From Eubacterium pyruvativorans (GTDB lineage Bacteria > Bacillota > Clostridia > Peptostreptococcales > Anaerovoracaceae): DNA of 64,000 nt. The translations under genes were made by a program, and so were the position numbers. The notes under the pieces were generated by a model that saw nothing but the letters and a program-made list of their open reading frames with translations, did no database searches and was not told where the DNA came from. Below are positions 9,112 through 17,401 of the stretch, in pieces; positions within the stretch are counted from its first letter, which is position 1; each line of letters opens with the position of its first letter. Where the stretch lies: the NCBI RefSeq assembly GCF_900102225.1, contig NZ_FNBF01000004.1, forward strand, positions 60,675 to 124,674, given 5' to 3'.

Positions 9112-9750
9112 ATGGCACAGTTATATTACCGCTACAGTACAATGAATGCGGGTAAATCCATTGAAGTGATCAAGGTCGCATATAACTACGAAGAACGGGG
9201 GAAGAATGTCCTGGTTCTGGTACCCGGTGTGGATGACCGGTTCGGCACCGGTTATGTCACGTCCCGGATCGGCGCCCGGCGGGAAGCGCTGATTGTGCGG
9301 GACGACACGAATATTCTGGAACTGTTCATGCGGGAGAGTTCCAGAAAGGACATTGACTGTGTTCTGATTGACGAGTGCCAGTTTCTGAAAAAACATCATG
9401 TGGAGGAACTGGTGGAGATCGTGGACAGCTTCAATGTACCAGTTCTGGCGTACGGCCTGAAGAATGATTTCCGGAACGAACTCTTCGAAGGGTCCTATTA
9501 CATGCTGGTCTATGCGGACAAGATCGAGGAGATCAAGACCATCTGCTGGTGCGGACGGAAAGCGACGATGGTGGCCCGGGTGAAGGACGGGAAGATCGTG
9601 AAGCACGGCAAACAGATCGTGATCGGCGGTAACGAGATGTATGTATCTCTGTGCCGGAAACACTACAATGACGGACGGGTGGGGCCGGAGCTGATCCTGC
9701 CGGGACAGACTTATCTGGAAGAGGTTATGAAGAAAAAGACAGAAGAATAA
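9112..9750 (+). CDS. tdk: Thymidine kinase (type II)
   Basis: This 212-residue enzyme phosphorylates thymidine in the pyrimidine salvage pathway. It carries the P-loop STMNAGKS near residues 9-16, the Walker B-like LIDECQFL, the lasso segment [15 protein letters not shown], and a C-terminal zinc knuckle made of CWC and a later C-x2-H (CRKHYNDG). ATG 9112 fits family length and has TGAGGAA just upstream; the frame is open further 5' but that part does not look coding. A strong terminator follows at once, so the gene is probably monocistronic. Confidence 0.92.
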   Translation: MAQLYYRYSTMNAGKSIEVIKVAYNYEERGKNVLVLVPGVDDRFGTGYVTSRIGARREALIVRDDTNILELFMRESSRKDIDCVLIDECQFLKKHHVEELVEIVDSFNVPVLAYGLKNDFRNELFEGSYYMLVYADKIEEIKTICWCGRKATMVARVKDGKIVKHGKQIVIGGNEMYVSLCRKHYNDGRVGPELILPGQTYLEEVMKKKTEE

Positions 9751-9765
9751 TCCCTGAAGGGAAGC

Positions 9766-9800
9766 GGCGTCGGTGAAAACCGGCGCCTGTTATTTTTTTT
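9766..9800 (+). terminator. Intrinsic terminator after tdk
   Basis: GGCGTCGGT, GAAA tetraloop, ACCGGCGCC form a 9-bp stem followed by TGTTATTTTTTTT. Confidence 0.85.
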
Positions 9801-9914
9801 GGAAGGTACGTCACATTATGGTAAGTTTACATTAATATATTATCGAAACGCATTTTGACAAAGGATTATGGGAGGGCGTTCTTCCGTGTCTGAAAAAAGA
9901 ACCGGGAAATCCGA

Positions 9915-9944
9915 TTTACATACTGCGGTTTCCTGTGCTAAAAT
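9915..9944 (+). promoter_or_regulatory. Probable promoter of the cell-wall glucosaminidase gene
   Basis: TTTACA (9915-9920) and TAAAAT (9939-9944) have an 18-nt spacer. The rest of 9801-10018 is A+T-rich intergenic DNA with an isolated TTGACA at 9855-9860 that lacks a matching -10 box. Confidence 0.55.
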
Positions 9945-10018
9945 AAATGCATCGGGATTTCATGTGCGGTATTCGTTTTAAGAAAAGTTTAGTTAACAAT
10001 AATTTGGAAGGGGTAAAT

Positions 10019-11692
10019 ATGAGGGTGAACGTGCTGAAACGGTGCGCCGCCGGACTTCTGGTCGGTCTGACGGTGCTGGTTACAGCTTTCGGATATGCCG
10101 ATGCGGCGTATGCAGGGGTGACGGAGGCACCGTACGGGAAGGTTACTGCTGTGAAGAAGCTGACGGTACGGCGGGCGGCCGGGACCGATGCGGCAGCACA
10201 GTACAGCGTCCGGGCACACCAGGTGCTTTTTGTCTGCGGCGAAGCCAACGGGAAGATCAATAACGGACGGGGCATCTGGTACCGGGTACGCACCGGACAG
10301 GGAACCGGGTACGTCCGGGCTGATCAGGTCAGCGAGATGAAGCCGGCGACCGGAGGTGTTCCGGCCGGCGCACAGAACGGGAAATCCGTGGCGGCGGCTG
10401 CAGAGGCCGGATCGGAGGGGAAGCTGCTTTCCTCCCGGGCTGCGGCGAAGAATGCTTCGGTGGATGTGATCTCTGCCCAGCGTCCGTCTTATGTGACAAA
10501 GGCGGGATTTCCGTCAACCTATCTGCCGTATCTGGCGAAGCTGCATCTGCTGCATCCGAACTGGAAGTTCACTCCGGTGGCGACGAATCTGGACTGGAAG
10601 CAGGCGGCGGCGGCGCAGACCGCATACACCAACCGGAATCTCACCTGGTACAGTTTCCCGGATTCGTTCAAGTCCGTACAGCAGGGAGATTACAATTACC
10701 TGACGAACCAGTATGTGGGAAAGGACGGCTCTTCCTTCGTGGCTGCTTCACCGAAGGCGGTGAAGTATTATATGGATCCCCGCAACTGGCTGACGGAGTC
10801 GGGCATTTTCATGTTCGAGAGCAATGGCTACCACAGCTATCAGAACCTGACCATGGTGCGGAAAGTGGTGAAGAATAATTCCATCCTGTATCGGAAGGCG
10901 AATTCCAATTATTTTGTGTCCGGCGGGAAGAAATATGATATCAGTTCCGTGTATCTTGCCTCCAAATCCTATAACGAGCTGGGAACCGGAACGAAAATGA
11001 TCAGCGGGAAGACCTCTCCCTATGTGGGTTATTATAATGCGTATAACATCGGGGCAAGTGATGCGGCAGGAGGCGGCGCCATGAACGGACTGGCTTACGC
11101 GAAGTCTGCCGGATGGAACTCGCTTCAGAAGGCAATTGTGGAAGGTGCCCGGTTCCTGCGGAACGGATATATCAACAACCGGCAGGATAATGCCTATCTT
11201 GAACACTTCAACGTGCTGAACGGACTGAGCAATGTCAGCACCCACGAGTATATGACCTGTGTCTATGCGGGGGAGAGCATGGCCCAGACGATTGCCTCCA
11301 ATTACCGGCAGTACGGGATCCTGGACAGTGCGATTGAGTTTTTCATTCCGGTGTACCGGAATATGCCGCTTGCCACCTCCGGGAAACCGTCCACGTCCTC
11401 GGCGAAGGATAACAATAACTATCTCAAGACCCTGACACTGCAGGCAGGAACGAAAAAGTATGCGAAGATTTCGGCGGGTGCGCTGAATTATCATACGAGT
11501 TTCAAGACGACGGTGCCGGCTTCTGCGGATTCTGTGAAAATTTCGGCAGCGCCGGCCAGCCGGACCGCTGCGAAGGTCACCGGAACCGGAACACTCCGCA
11601 TTGCGCCGGGAACGAACACTTTGTACGTGAAGTGTAAGTCTTCATCCGGGATAACCAGAACGTACCGGATCACAGTGGTGCGAAAGAACTGA
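10019..11692 (+). CDS. Secreted SH3-domain beta-N-acetylglucosaminidase
   Basis: The 557-residue exported cell-wall hydrolase has a signal peptide (KRCAAGLLVGLTVLV core, cleavage near AYA-GV). A bacterial SH3-like domain follows at about residues 38-105 (VTAVKKLTVRRAAG, IWYRVRTGQGTGYVRADQV). A GH73-type glucosaminidase region occupies about 155-450; it contains FPSTYLPYLAKLHLLHPNWK, YMDPRNWLTESGIFMFE, YNAYNIGASD and LEHFNVLNG. The last about 95 residues look like a beta-sandwich (cadherin-like) domain. ATG 10019 has GGAAGGGG upstream and places the signal peptide at the N terminus. It probably cuts peptidoglycan glycan chains during growth or separation. Confidence 0.88.
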   Translation: MRVNVLKRCAAGLLVGLTVLVTAFGYADAAYAGVTEAPYGKVTAVKKLTVRRAAGTDAAAQYSVRAHQVLFVCGEANGKINNGRGIWYRVRTGQGTGYVRADQVSEMKPATGGVPAGAQNGKSVAAAAEAGSEGKLLSSRAAAKNASVDVISAQRPSYVTKAGFPSTYLPYLAKLHLLHPNWKFTPVATNLDWKQAAAAQTAYTNRNLTWYSFPDSFKSVQQGDYNYLTNQYVGKDGSSFVAASPKAVKYYMDPRNWLTESGIFMFESNGYHSYQNLTMVRKVVKNNSILYRKANSNYFVSGGKKYDISSVYLASKSYNELGTGTKMISGKTSPYVGYYNAYNIGASDAAGGGAMNGLAYAKSAGWNSLQKAIVEGARFLRNGYINNRQDNAYLEHFNVLNGLSNVSTHEYMTCVYAGESMAQTIASNYRQYGILDSAIEFFIPVYRNMPLATSGKPSTSSAKDNNNYLKTLTLQAGTKKYAKISAGALNYHTSFKTTVPASADSVKISAAPASRTAAKVTGTGTLRIAPGTNTLYVKCKSSSGITRTYRITVVRKN

Positions 11693-11700
11693 TTTCGTGG

Positions 11701-11729
11701 GTGACTATTCTCCGGATCAGGTATATAAT
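11701..11729 (+). promoter_or_regulatory. Promoter of the GAF-GGDEF-EAL gene
   Basis: GTGACT (11701-11706), a 17-nt spacer and TATAAT (11724-11729) start 9 nt after the upstream stop codon. Confidence 0.65.
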
Positions 11730-11759
11730 GGAATTGAAAGATTACGAGAAAGAACGAAT

Positions 11760-11824
11760 GAATGGGGCAGGGTTCCTGTTTCGGTGTTACTGCCGGAGGG
11801 GGATTCTGTCCCGATTCTTTTTTT
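11760..11824 (+). promoter_or_regulatory. Structured leader with terminator-like end and alternative pairing
   Basis: Segment 11760-11770 (GAATGGGGCAG) can pair with 11806-11817 (CTGTCCCGATTC), directly followed by T7 at 11818-11824, which gives an intrinsic-terminator shape ahead of the coding start. Its GGCAG part can instead pair with CTGCC at 11790-11794. Such mutually exclusive stems are typical of attenuators or riboswitches. I do not see the conserved core of a GEMM c-di-GMP riboswitch. No folding was computed. Confidence 0.35.
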
Positions 11825-11848
11825 GCTGGAAAATGTGCGGTGATTATT

Positions 11849-14557
11849 ATGTCGAAGAAGAGAATCCTGCAGGAAGACTACAGGAAACTGAATGAGATTA
11901 TCGTTGATCTGATGCTGGAGAACGATCAGCAGGCAGCAATCTCCGGACTACTGGAGAAGGTTGGTGCGCTGTTTCGGTCCGAACGGATGTACATCTTTGA
12001 AATCAATCCGAGAGGCAATGCAGACAACACCTATGAGTGGTGCGCCGATGGAGCGGCATCTTATCGGAGTTCCCTTCAGGATGTGCCGGTGTCCCGGTCT
12101 TTCCGGAAGATTCTTCTGGAGAAGCAGGTCGTTTTGCTTCCGGACCCGGCGCTTTTCGGGAGTCAGGAGCCCATGGTGGAAGAGATTCTGCTGTTCCGGA
12201 AGACGGATCGTATGATCCTGGCGCCGATTGTTCATAACAGGGAGATGACAGGCTTCTTCGGCGTGGATAATACGCCGGAGGATGATTCGGAGATCTTGTC
12301 CTCCCTCATACGGAAACTGATACCGGTGATCACATCCATACTCTACCTCCGGAATAATGTGGAGCGGCTCCGGGTCAGCCTGGGCTATGAATCGGTGCTG
12401 AATCACGCCGCTCTCAGGGCACTGGGGCAGCGGGATCCGGAACAGTCGATTCGGACATTTCTGGGGATCGTGGGGGAGCAGGTCGGTGCGACCCGGGCCT
12501 GCATCTGCGAGAGCCGGCAGTACGGCGGTATCTCAGTGACCTATGCGTGGGGAGATGGGACCCGGACAGGAAGAAGAGCGGAATGGATCAGCGGGGAAAT
12601 ATACAGGAAGTACTGGAAGTCCCGCCTCATGGATCAGCACATCATTCTGGTCCGGGATACGGATGTCTATGCCAGGGAGCACCCGGAGGAAGGGCGTATT
12701 CTCTTCGAACGTGGCGTCCGGCGCTGCGTGGTTCTGCCGGTGTTCGTGGAGGAGTACCGGGGATTTGTCTGTTTCGAGAACGTGAGAACGGATGCGGTGA
12801 ACCGTACCATGAGTCTGTTCGAGGTGGCGGCAACTTTCATCGGTGCCTTGCTGCGTCACCGGGACAACGACCGGAATATCCGGCAGGTTTCTTTCCGGGA
12901 TGACCTCACCGAAGCAATGAACCGGCATGCACTGAATCATATGGTGGATCGTCTGTCGAAGGATCAGTCTGTGGGCATGATTTTCTGCGATATTAACGGT
13001 TTGAAAGAGGTGAATGATTCGAAGGGACATCTGGCCGGAGATCAGCTGATTATCCGGACCTCTGAAATTCTCCTCCGTCATGTGCCCTGGAAGCAGTTCA
13101 GTAATGTGTTCCGCATGGGCGGGGATGAATTTCTGCTGCTCATGAGTGATATGGACAGTGCATCATTCCGACGTCTGGTGGATGAAGTGCGGCTGGATTT
13201 CCGCCGGGAGAATCTTTCCGTGTCCCTGGGGGCGATCTGGAATACGGATGTCCGGGACGGGCTCGGCCCTCTCCTGGAAGAGGCGGATCATGCCATGTAT
13301 GAGGAGAAGAAACGCTGGCATGAGGAACACCGTCATTACATGCTGTCCAGCCGGAATATCAATCTGCAGGAATGTCTGATGAACGGGGAATTTTTCGTCT
13401 GTATGCAGCCCCGGGTCAGTCTGGAACAGGGACGGGTGATTTCCGGAGAGGCATTGATTCGCTGGGAACATCAGGGGAGAATGATGGAACCGGATTCCTT
13501 CCTGCCGGAGATGGAAGAGAACGGTTTTTTAGTTACCCTGGACAGCTGGGTCTGGAAGCAGGTTTTCCTTATGCAGAGAGAGCTTTTGGATCAGGGGGTT
13601 GAACCAGTTCCGGCAGTGCTGAACACGTCTGTTCCGGGTTTTCTGGAGAGGAATTACCTGGAAAGGCTGGCGGCACTGCGCCGGAAATACCGACTGCCGG
13701 GAAATTTGTTTCATATTGAGATCCGGTATGGCGATTATGTGAAAGAGAAGAGGGCGATGGATCGGATGATCGAAGGGCTGCATCGGGAGGGATTCCGAGT
13801 GCTGCTGGATCATTTCGGAGAAAGGAATGTCCCGGGCATTGAACTCCGGGAAGTTAAGGCGGACGCTTTGACACTGGATCCGGCCCGTTTTCAGCAGGAG
13901 GCACTCATGGATCCCGACCTCAGCATTGTGGATGAGCAGATCGCTATCTCCCATATCCAGGGAAAGTACATGTGTGTGGTCGGCATCGAGACGCCGGAAC
14001 AGGCAGAACGCCTGAGGAAAATCGAATGTCATTACGGTCAGGGCAACTATTTCTACCGCCCGGTTCCGCTGAAACAATTCGTCCGTCTGATTCGCACCGA
14101 GGGGGTGGTGGATGACGGGAAGTACCGGATCTACCGGGAACGGATCAGCATGCTGAATATCCGGAATGCCGTGGATGAAGGGCTGCTGACGAACCGTCTG
14201 CTGAATCATGTTCTGGGCGCCGCTGCGATTTATGAGCGGCAGGGAAACAGAATCCGGATTCTGCAGATCAATCAGGCGTACAGTGAATTGATGGGGCTTT
14301 CCATCCATGACGGGAAGCCGGACCCCGGAACACTGGACAGAATCAATGAGTCCCTGAGCGGCATGCTGTACGGCATGATGCGGGCAGAAGAGGATGCGGA
14401 AAACGGATGGGGCACCCCGTTTTCGGTCATCCGCCCGGACGGGAAGCATATAGACCTGTATATCCGGATCTTCCGCATCTTCGGAGACCGGGACAGAACA
14501 TTCTATTTCGTGCTGCTGCATGAATATGTGGTGGGGAACCCGAAGCGACAGCCCTGA
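11849..14557 (+). CDS. GAF-GGDEF-EAL(degenerate)-PAS signalling protein, predicted diguanylate cyclase
   Basis: The 902-residue cytosolic protein has two GAF-like sensor regions (about 1-170 and 190-355). A GGDEF domain follows with the intact active-site motif MGGDEF and the DINGLKEVNDSKGH loop. Then come an EAL domain and a C-terminal PAS-like region (about 795-895). In the EAL domain the EALIRW Glu and the QG motif remain. DDFGTG has become DHFGER, the LKID Lys is Thr (ALTLD), and the AEGVET Glu is lost (VVGIET), so phosphodiesterase activity is unlikely. It should therefore make c-di-GMP or sense it. ATG 11849 is chosen over upstream in-frame codons because upstream sequence looks like a structured leader. 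Its 3' end overlaps the convergent gene by 55 nt. Confidence 0.85.
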   Translation: MSKKRILQEDYRKLNEIIVDLMLENDQQAAISGLLEKVGALFRSERMYIFEINPRGNADNTYEWCADGAASYRSSLQDVPVSRSFRKILLEKQVVLLPDPALFGSQEPMVEEILLFRKTDRMILAPIVHNREMTGFFGVDNTPEDDSEILSSLIRKLIPVITSILYLRNNVERLRVSLGYESVLNHAALRALGQRDPEQSIRTFLGIVGEQVGATRACICESRQYGGISVTYAWGDGTRTGRRAEWISGEIYRKYWKSRLMDQHIILVRDTDVYAREHPEEGRILFERGVRRCVVLPVFVEEYRGFVCFENVRTDAVNRTMSLFEVAATFIGALLRHRDNDRNIRQVSFRDDLTEAMNRHALNHMVDRLSKDQSVGMIFCDINGLKEVNDSKGHLAGDQLIIRTSEILLRHVPWKQFSNVFRMGGDEFLLLMSDMDSASFRRLVDEVRLDFRRENLSVSLGAIWNTDVRDGLGPLLEEADHAMYEEKKRWHEEHRHYMLSSRNINLQECLMNGEFFVCMQPRVSLEQGRVISGEALIRWEHQGRMMEPDSFLPEMEENGFLVTLDSWVWKQVFLMQRELLDQGVEPVPAVLNTSVPGFLERNYLERLAALRRKYRLPGNLFHIEIRYGDYVKEKRAMDRMIEGLHREGFRVLLDHFGERNVPGIELREVKADALTLDPARFQQEALMDPDLSIVDEQIAISHIQGKYMCVVGIETPEQAERLRKIECHYGQGNYFYRPVPLKQFVRLIRTEGVVDDGKYRIYRERISMLNIRNAVDEGLLTNRLLNHVLGAAAIYERQGNRIRILQINQAYSELMGLSIHDGKPDPGTLDRINESLSGMLYGMMRAEEDAENGWGTPFSVIRPDGKHIDLYIRIFRIFGDRDRTFYFVLLHEYVVGNPKRQP

Positions 14558-15546
14558 CAGGTTCCCCGCCGGACCAGTTCCGCATTGATGCCGTTCAGAA
14601 TGGTGCGCTTTTCATAGGACCAGGGAGGTGCGATCAGCAGGGGACGGGGACAATCTGCCGTCAGCCGGTGGATCGTGACTTCCGGCGGCGTTCTTTCCAC
14701 CAGATCACAGACCAGATCCACATACTCTTCTATGGAAGGGAAGGGCTGGTAGCCCGGATACTCTGATGCCAGCCGGGTTCCCTTCATCACATTCAGCATG
14801 TGAAGCTTCAGCCCCCATGTGCCCTGGCGGATGACATGGTCCAGAGATTCGGTCATATCCGTCCGGTCTTCCCCGGGAAGTCCCAGAATCAGGTGGGTGA
14901 CCACATGAATGTTCCGCTTTCGGAGCTCCTTCATGGCGCTGTCATATTCCGACAGTTCGTAGCAGCGGTTGATCCGCCGGGCGGTGCGTTCGTGGATGGT
15001 CTGCAGCCCCAGCTCCACCCACACGAAACAGGTGCGGTTCAGCTCTTCCAGGTAATCCAGCACGTCCTCCGGCAGACAGTCCGGACGGGTGGCGATCACC
15101 AGTCCCTGAATCCTGGGTTCGGCCAGCACGGCGCCGAATTTGTGCCGGAGTTCCGCCGCCGGCGCATAGGTGTTCGTGTGGTTCTGGAAGTATCCCAGAT
15201 AACCGGCCCGGGGCCATTTCGACGAGAGCAGATCGATCTGACCGGAAATGTCAGAGGAGAATTCCCCGCTTCCGGTGCTGCTGCAGAACAGACAGCCGCC
15301 GGTTCCCCGGGTGCCGTCCCGGTTCGGACAGGTGAAACCGCCGTCCAGAGCGAGCTTGATCATCTTCCGGCCGAAACGCTGCCTGAGCCATGCACTGATG
15401 GTGTTCATACGTTCTGCAGCCACATCGCCGGTGGGGGTCTTTCGCAGAATGCCCCGGGACCGGATCAGTTCCGGGTCGATGCTGTCTTCCTGGTTCCAGA
15501 TTTCCGCCGGGCTTCGGCCCGGCGGATTGTATTTCATGTCAGACAT
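14503..15546 (-). CDS. YhcC-type radical SAM protein (TIGR01212 family)
   Basis: The 347-residue protein has a radical SAM domain with the spaced cluster motif of this family: CPNRDGTRGTGGCLFC, that is C followed by CLFC. Other family hallmarks are LGYFQNHTNTYAPA, GLVIATRPDCL, WVELGLQTIHERT and THLILGLPGEDR. The biochemical role of the family is not settled; it is suspected to act on tRNA or as a cofactor-dependent enzyme. ATG 15546 is preceded on the minus strand by AAGGAG, 11 nt away. The 3' end overlaps the GGDEF-EAL gene on the opposite strand. Confidence 0.87.
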   Translation of the reverse strand: MSDMKYNPPGRSPAEIWNQEDSIDPELIRSRGILRKTPTGDVAAERMNTISAWLRQRFGRKMIKLALDGGFTCPNRDGTRGTGGCLFCSSTGSGEFSSDISGQIDLLSSKWPRAGYLGYFQNHTNTYAPAAELRHKFGAVLAEPRIQGLVIATRPDCLPEDVLDYLEELNRTCFVWVELGLQTIHERTARRINRCYELSEYDSAMKELRKRNIHVVTHLILGLPGEDRTDMTESLDHVIRQGTWGLKLHMLNVMKGTRLASEYPGYQPFPSIEEYVDLVCDLVERTPPEVTIHRLTADCPRPLLIAPPWSYEKRTILNGINAELVRRGTCQGCRFGFPTTYSCSSTK

Positions 15547-15584
15547 GGTGCTTTCAACTCCTTCTTTTCTTCAAACTTCCGTTA

Positions 15585-15593
15585 TGATATAAT
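15585..15593 (+). promoter_or_regulatory. Extended -10 promoter of queH
   Basis: TGATATAAT is an extended -10 element; the -35 region is weak (TTTTCT near 15565). It serves the gene starting at 15631, 37 nt downstream. Confidence 0.55.
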
Positions 15594-15630
15594 AGTTAGT
15601 CAGAAAAAATCAACCTTGGGAGGAGATATT

Positions 15631-16197
15631 TTGAAGGAGAAACTGCTTCTGCACAGTTGCTGCGGACCCTGCAGCACAGCATGCATCGAAAGACTGTTTC
15701 CGGATTACGAAATCACAGTTTTTTACTACAATCCGTGTATTACGGACACAGAGGAATATATGAAGCGCCGGGAGAGCCAGATCCGGTTCATCGAGGCCAT
15801 GAACCGGCAGCACGAAGCGCCGGAGGACCGGATCCGCTTCGCCGACGGGGACCGGGATACGGAGGAATACTTCCGCCGGGTTCGGGGCCTGGAACAGGAA
15901 CCGGAAGGGGGCGCCCGCTGTACGGTCTGTTTCCGCCAGCGTCTGGAGGAATCGGCCCGCTATGCGAAGGAACACGGCTTTCCGCTGTTCACCACCACGC
16001 TGACGGTCAGTCCACACAAGGACTATCCGCTGATTTCCGGCATCGGGAAAGATATTGCCCGGGAAACAGAGGGGGTGGAATTCCTGGATATCGATTTCAA
16101 GAAGAAAGCCGGTTTCCAGCGCAGCGTCGCCCTTTCGAAGGAATACGGCCTGTACCGTCAGAATTTCTGCGGGTGTGAGTTTTCCAGAAGAGTGTAG
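15631..16197 (+). CDS. queH: Epoxyqueuosine reductase QueH
   Basis: QueH carries out the last step of queuosine synthesis, reducing epoxyqueuosine to queuosine in tRNA, and replaces the cobalamin enzyme QueG in many Firmicutes. The 188-residue protein shows the family Cys sets: HSCCGPCS near the N terminus, ARCTVCFRQRL in the middle and NFCGCEF at the end, plus TTLTVSPHKDY. The start is TTG 15631, supported by GGGAGGAG with 5-nt spacing. The earlier pathway genes queA and tgt are also in this window, about 28 and 35 kb away, so tRNA queuosine modification is probably functional. Confidence 0.93.
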   Translation: MKEKLLLHSCCGPCSTACIERLFPDYEITVFYYNPCITDTEEYMKRRESQIRFIEAMNRQHEAPEDRIRFADGDRDTEEYFRRVRGLEQEPEGGARCTVCFRQRLEESARYAKEHGFPLFTTTLTVSPHKDYPLISGIGKDIARETEGVEFLDIDFKKKAGFQRSVALSKEYGLYRQNFCGCEFSRRV

Positions 16198-16303
16198 TGT
16201 CAGTGCAGAGTCCGTCGGCCCGAAATGCAGGAACACGGAGAGAACGGACAGGCAGGACGGGAACAGAAGAAACAAGGAAGAAGGAAGAAAGGAAGTAACG
16301 AAA

Positions 16304-17314
16304 ATGAGCAACCTCATCATTCCGGAGGGATATCAGTCAATTCTCAGCCCGGTGGAAACCCAGCGTGCGATCAAGAAAATCAAGGACTATTTCCAGGCGG
16401 AGCTGGCCTACGGCCTGCAGCTGAGACGTGTCTCTGCGCCGCTGTTCGTGGATCCGGCATCCGGCATGAACGATAATCTGAACGGTGTGGAGCGCCGGGT
16501 GGAGTTCACGCTGAAGGACATGGACGAAAGAAAGGTGGAAATCGTTCAATCCCTGGCGAAGTGGAAACGGTATGCACTGGGTAAGTACGAGGTGGAGCCG
16601 GAGCACGGCATCTACACCGATATGAATGCGATCAGAAGAGATGAGGAGCTGGATAACCTGCACTCGGTTTACGTGGACCAGTGGGACTGGGAGAAGGTCA
16701 TCACGAAGGAAGAACGGACCACGGAATACCTGCATCACACTGTGGAAACGATTTACAACGCCATCCGCAATCTGAGCGACTACGTGAACCGGCTTTATCG
16801 CAACATCCAGAATGAAATTCCGAACGAAATCTTTTTCATCACCTCCCAGGAGCTGGAGGACAGATATCCGGAACTGACGCCGAAGGAGAGGGAGAACGAG
16901 ATCTGCCGGGAGAAACGGGCCGTCTTCATCGAGAAAATCGGCGGAGACCTGGCCTCCGGCAAGCCTCATGACGGCAGATCGCCGGACTACGACGACTGGG
17001 AACTGAACGGAGATATCCTTCTCTGGAACGACGTGCTGGACATCGCATTCGAACTCTCCTCCATGGGAATTCGTGTGGATGCGGACGCCATGGACCGTCA
17101 GCTGAAGCTGGCCGGCGCAGAGGACCGGCGGAACCTTCCGTTCCATCAGTCCATTCTGCTGAACCAGCTGCCGTATTCCATCGGCGGCGGCATCGGCCAG
17201 AGCCGACTCTGCATGTATTTCCTCCGGAAAGCCCATATCGGCGAGGTACAGGTCAGCGTCTGGCCGGAGGAGATGATTCAGAAGTGCGCAGAAAACGGCA
17301 TCGACCTGCTGTAA
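16304..17314 (+). CDS. asnA: Aspartate-ammonia ligase (asparagine synthetase A)
   Basis: AsnA makes asparagine from aspartate, ammonia and ATP and is related to class II aminoacyl-tRNA synthetases. The 336-residue length matches the family. Visible motifs are SGMNDNLNGVERRVEF, the DMNAIRRDEELDNLHS segment, YVDQWDWEKVI and the C-terminal GGGIGQSRLCM motif 3-like stretch. ATG 16304 has AGGAAG upstream at 16289-16295. The 106-nt gap after queH is purine-rich without a clear terminator, so the two genes may be co-transcribed. Confidence 0.95.
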   Translation: MSNLIIPEGYQSILSPVETQRAIKKIKDYFQAELAYGLQLRRVSAPLFVDPASGMNDNLNGVERRVEFTLKDMDERKVEIVQSLAKWKRYALGKYEVEPEHGIYTDMNAIRRDEELDNLHSVYVDQWDWEKVITKEERTTEYLHHTVETIYNAIRNLSDYVNRLYRNIQNEIPNEIFFITSQELEDRYPELTPKERENEICREKRAVFIEKIGGDLASGKPHDGRSPDYDDWELNGDILLWNDVLDIAFELSSMGIRVDADAMDRQLKLAGAEDRRNLPFHQSILLNQLPYSIGGGIGQSRLCMYFLRKAHIGEVQVSVWPEEMIQKCAENGIDLL

Positions 17315-17401
17315 GTTTCCGGCGTCGCAGGACAAAGGCCATCCGGGCAGCCGGTCAGGCACCGGTGCAGCAGGGATAACGCATACAAGGGGGTGAGCAG
17401 C

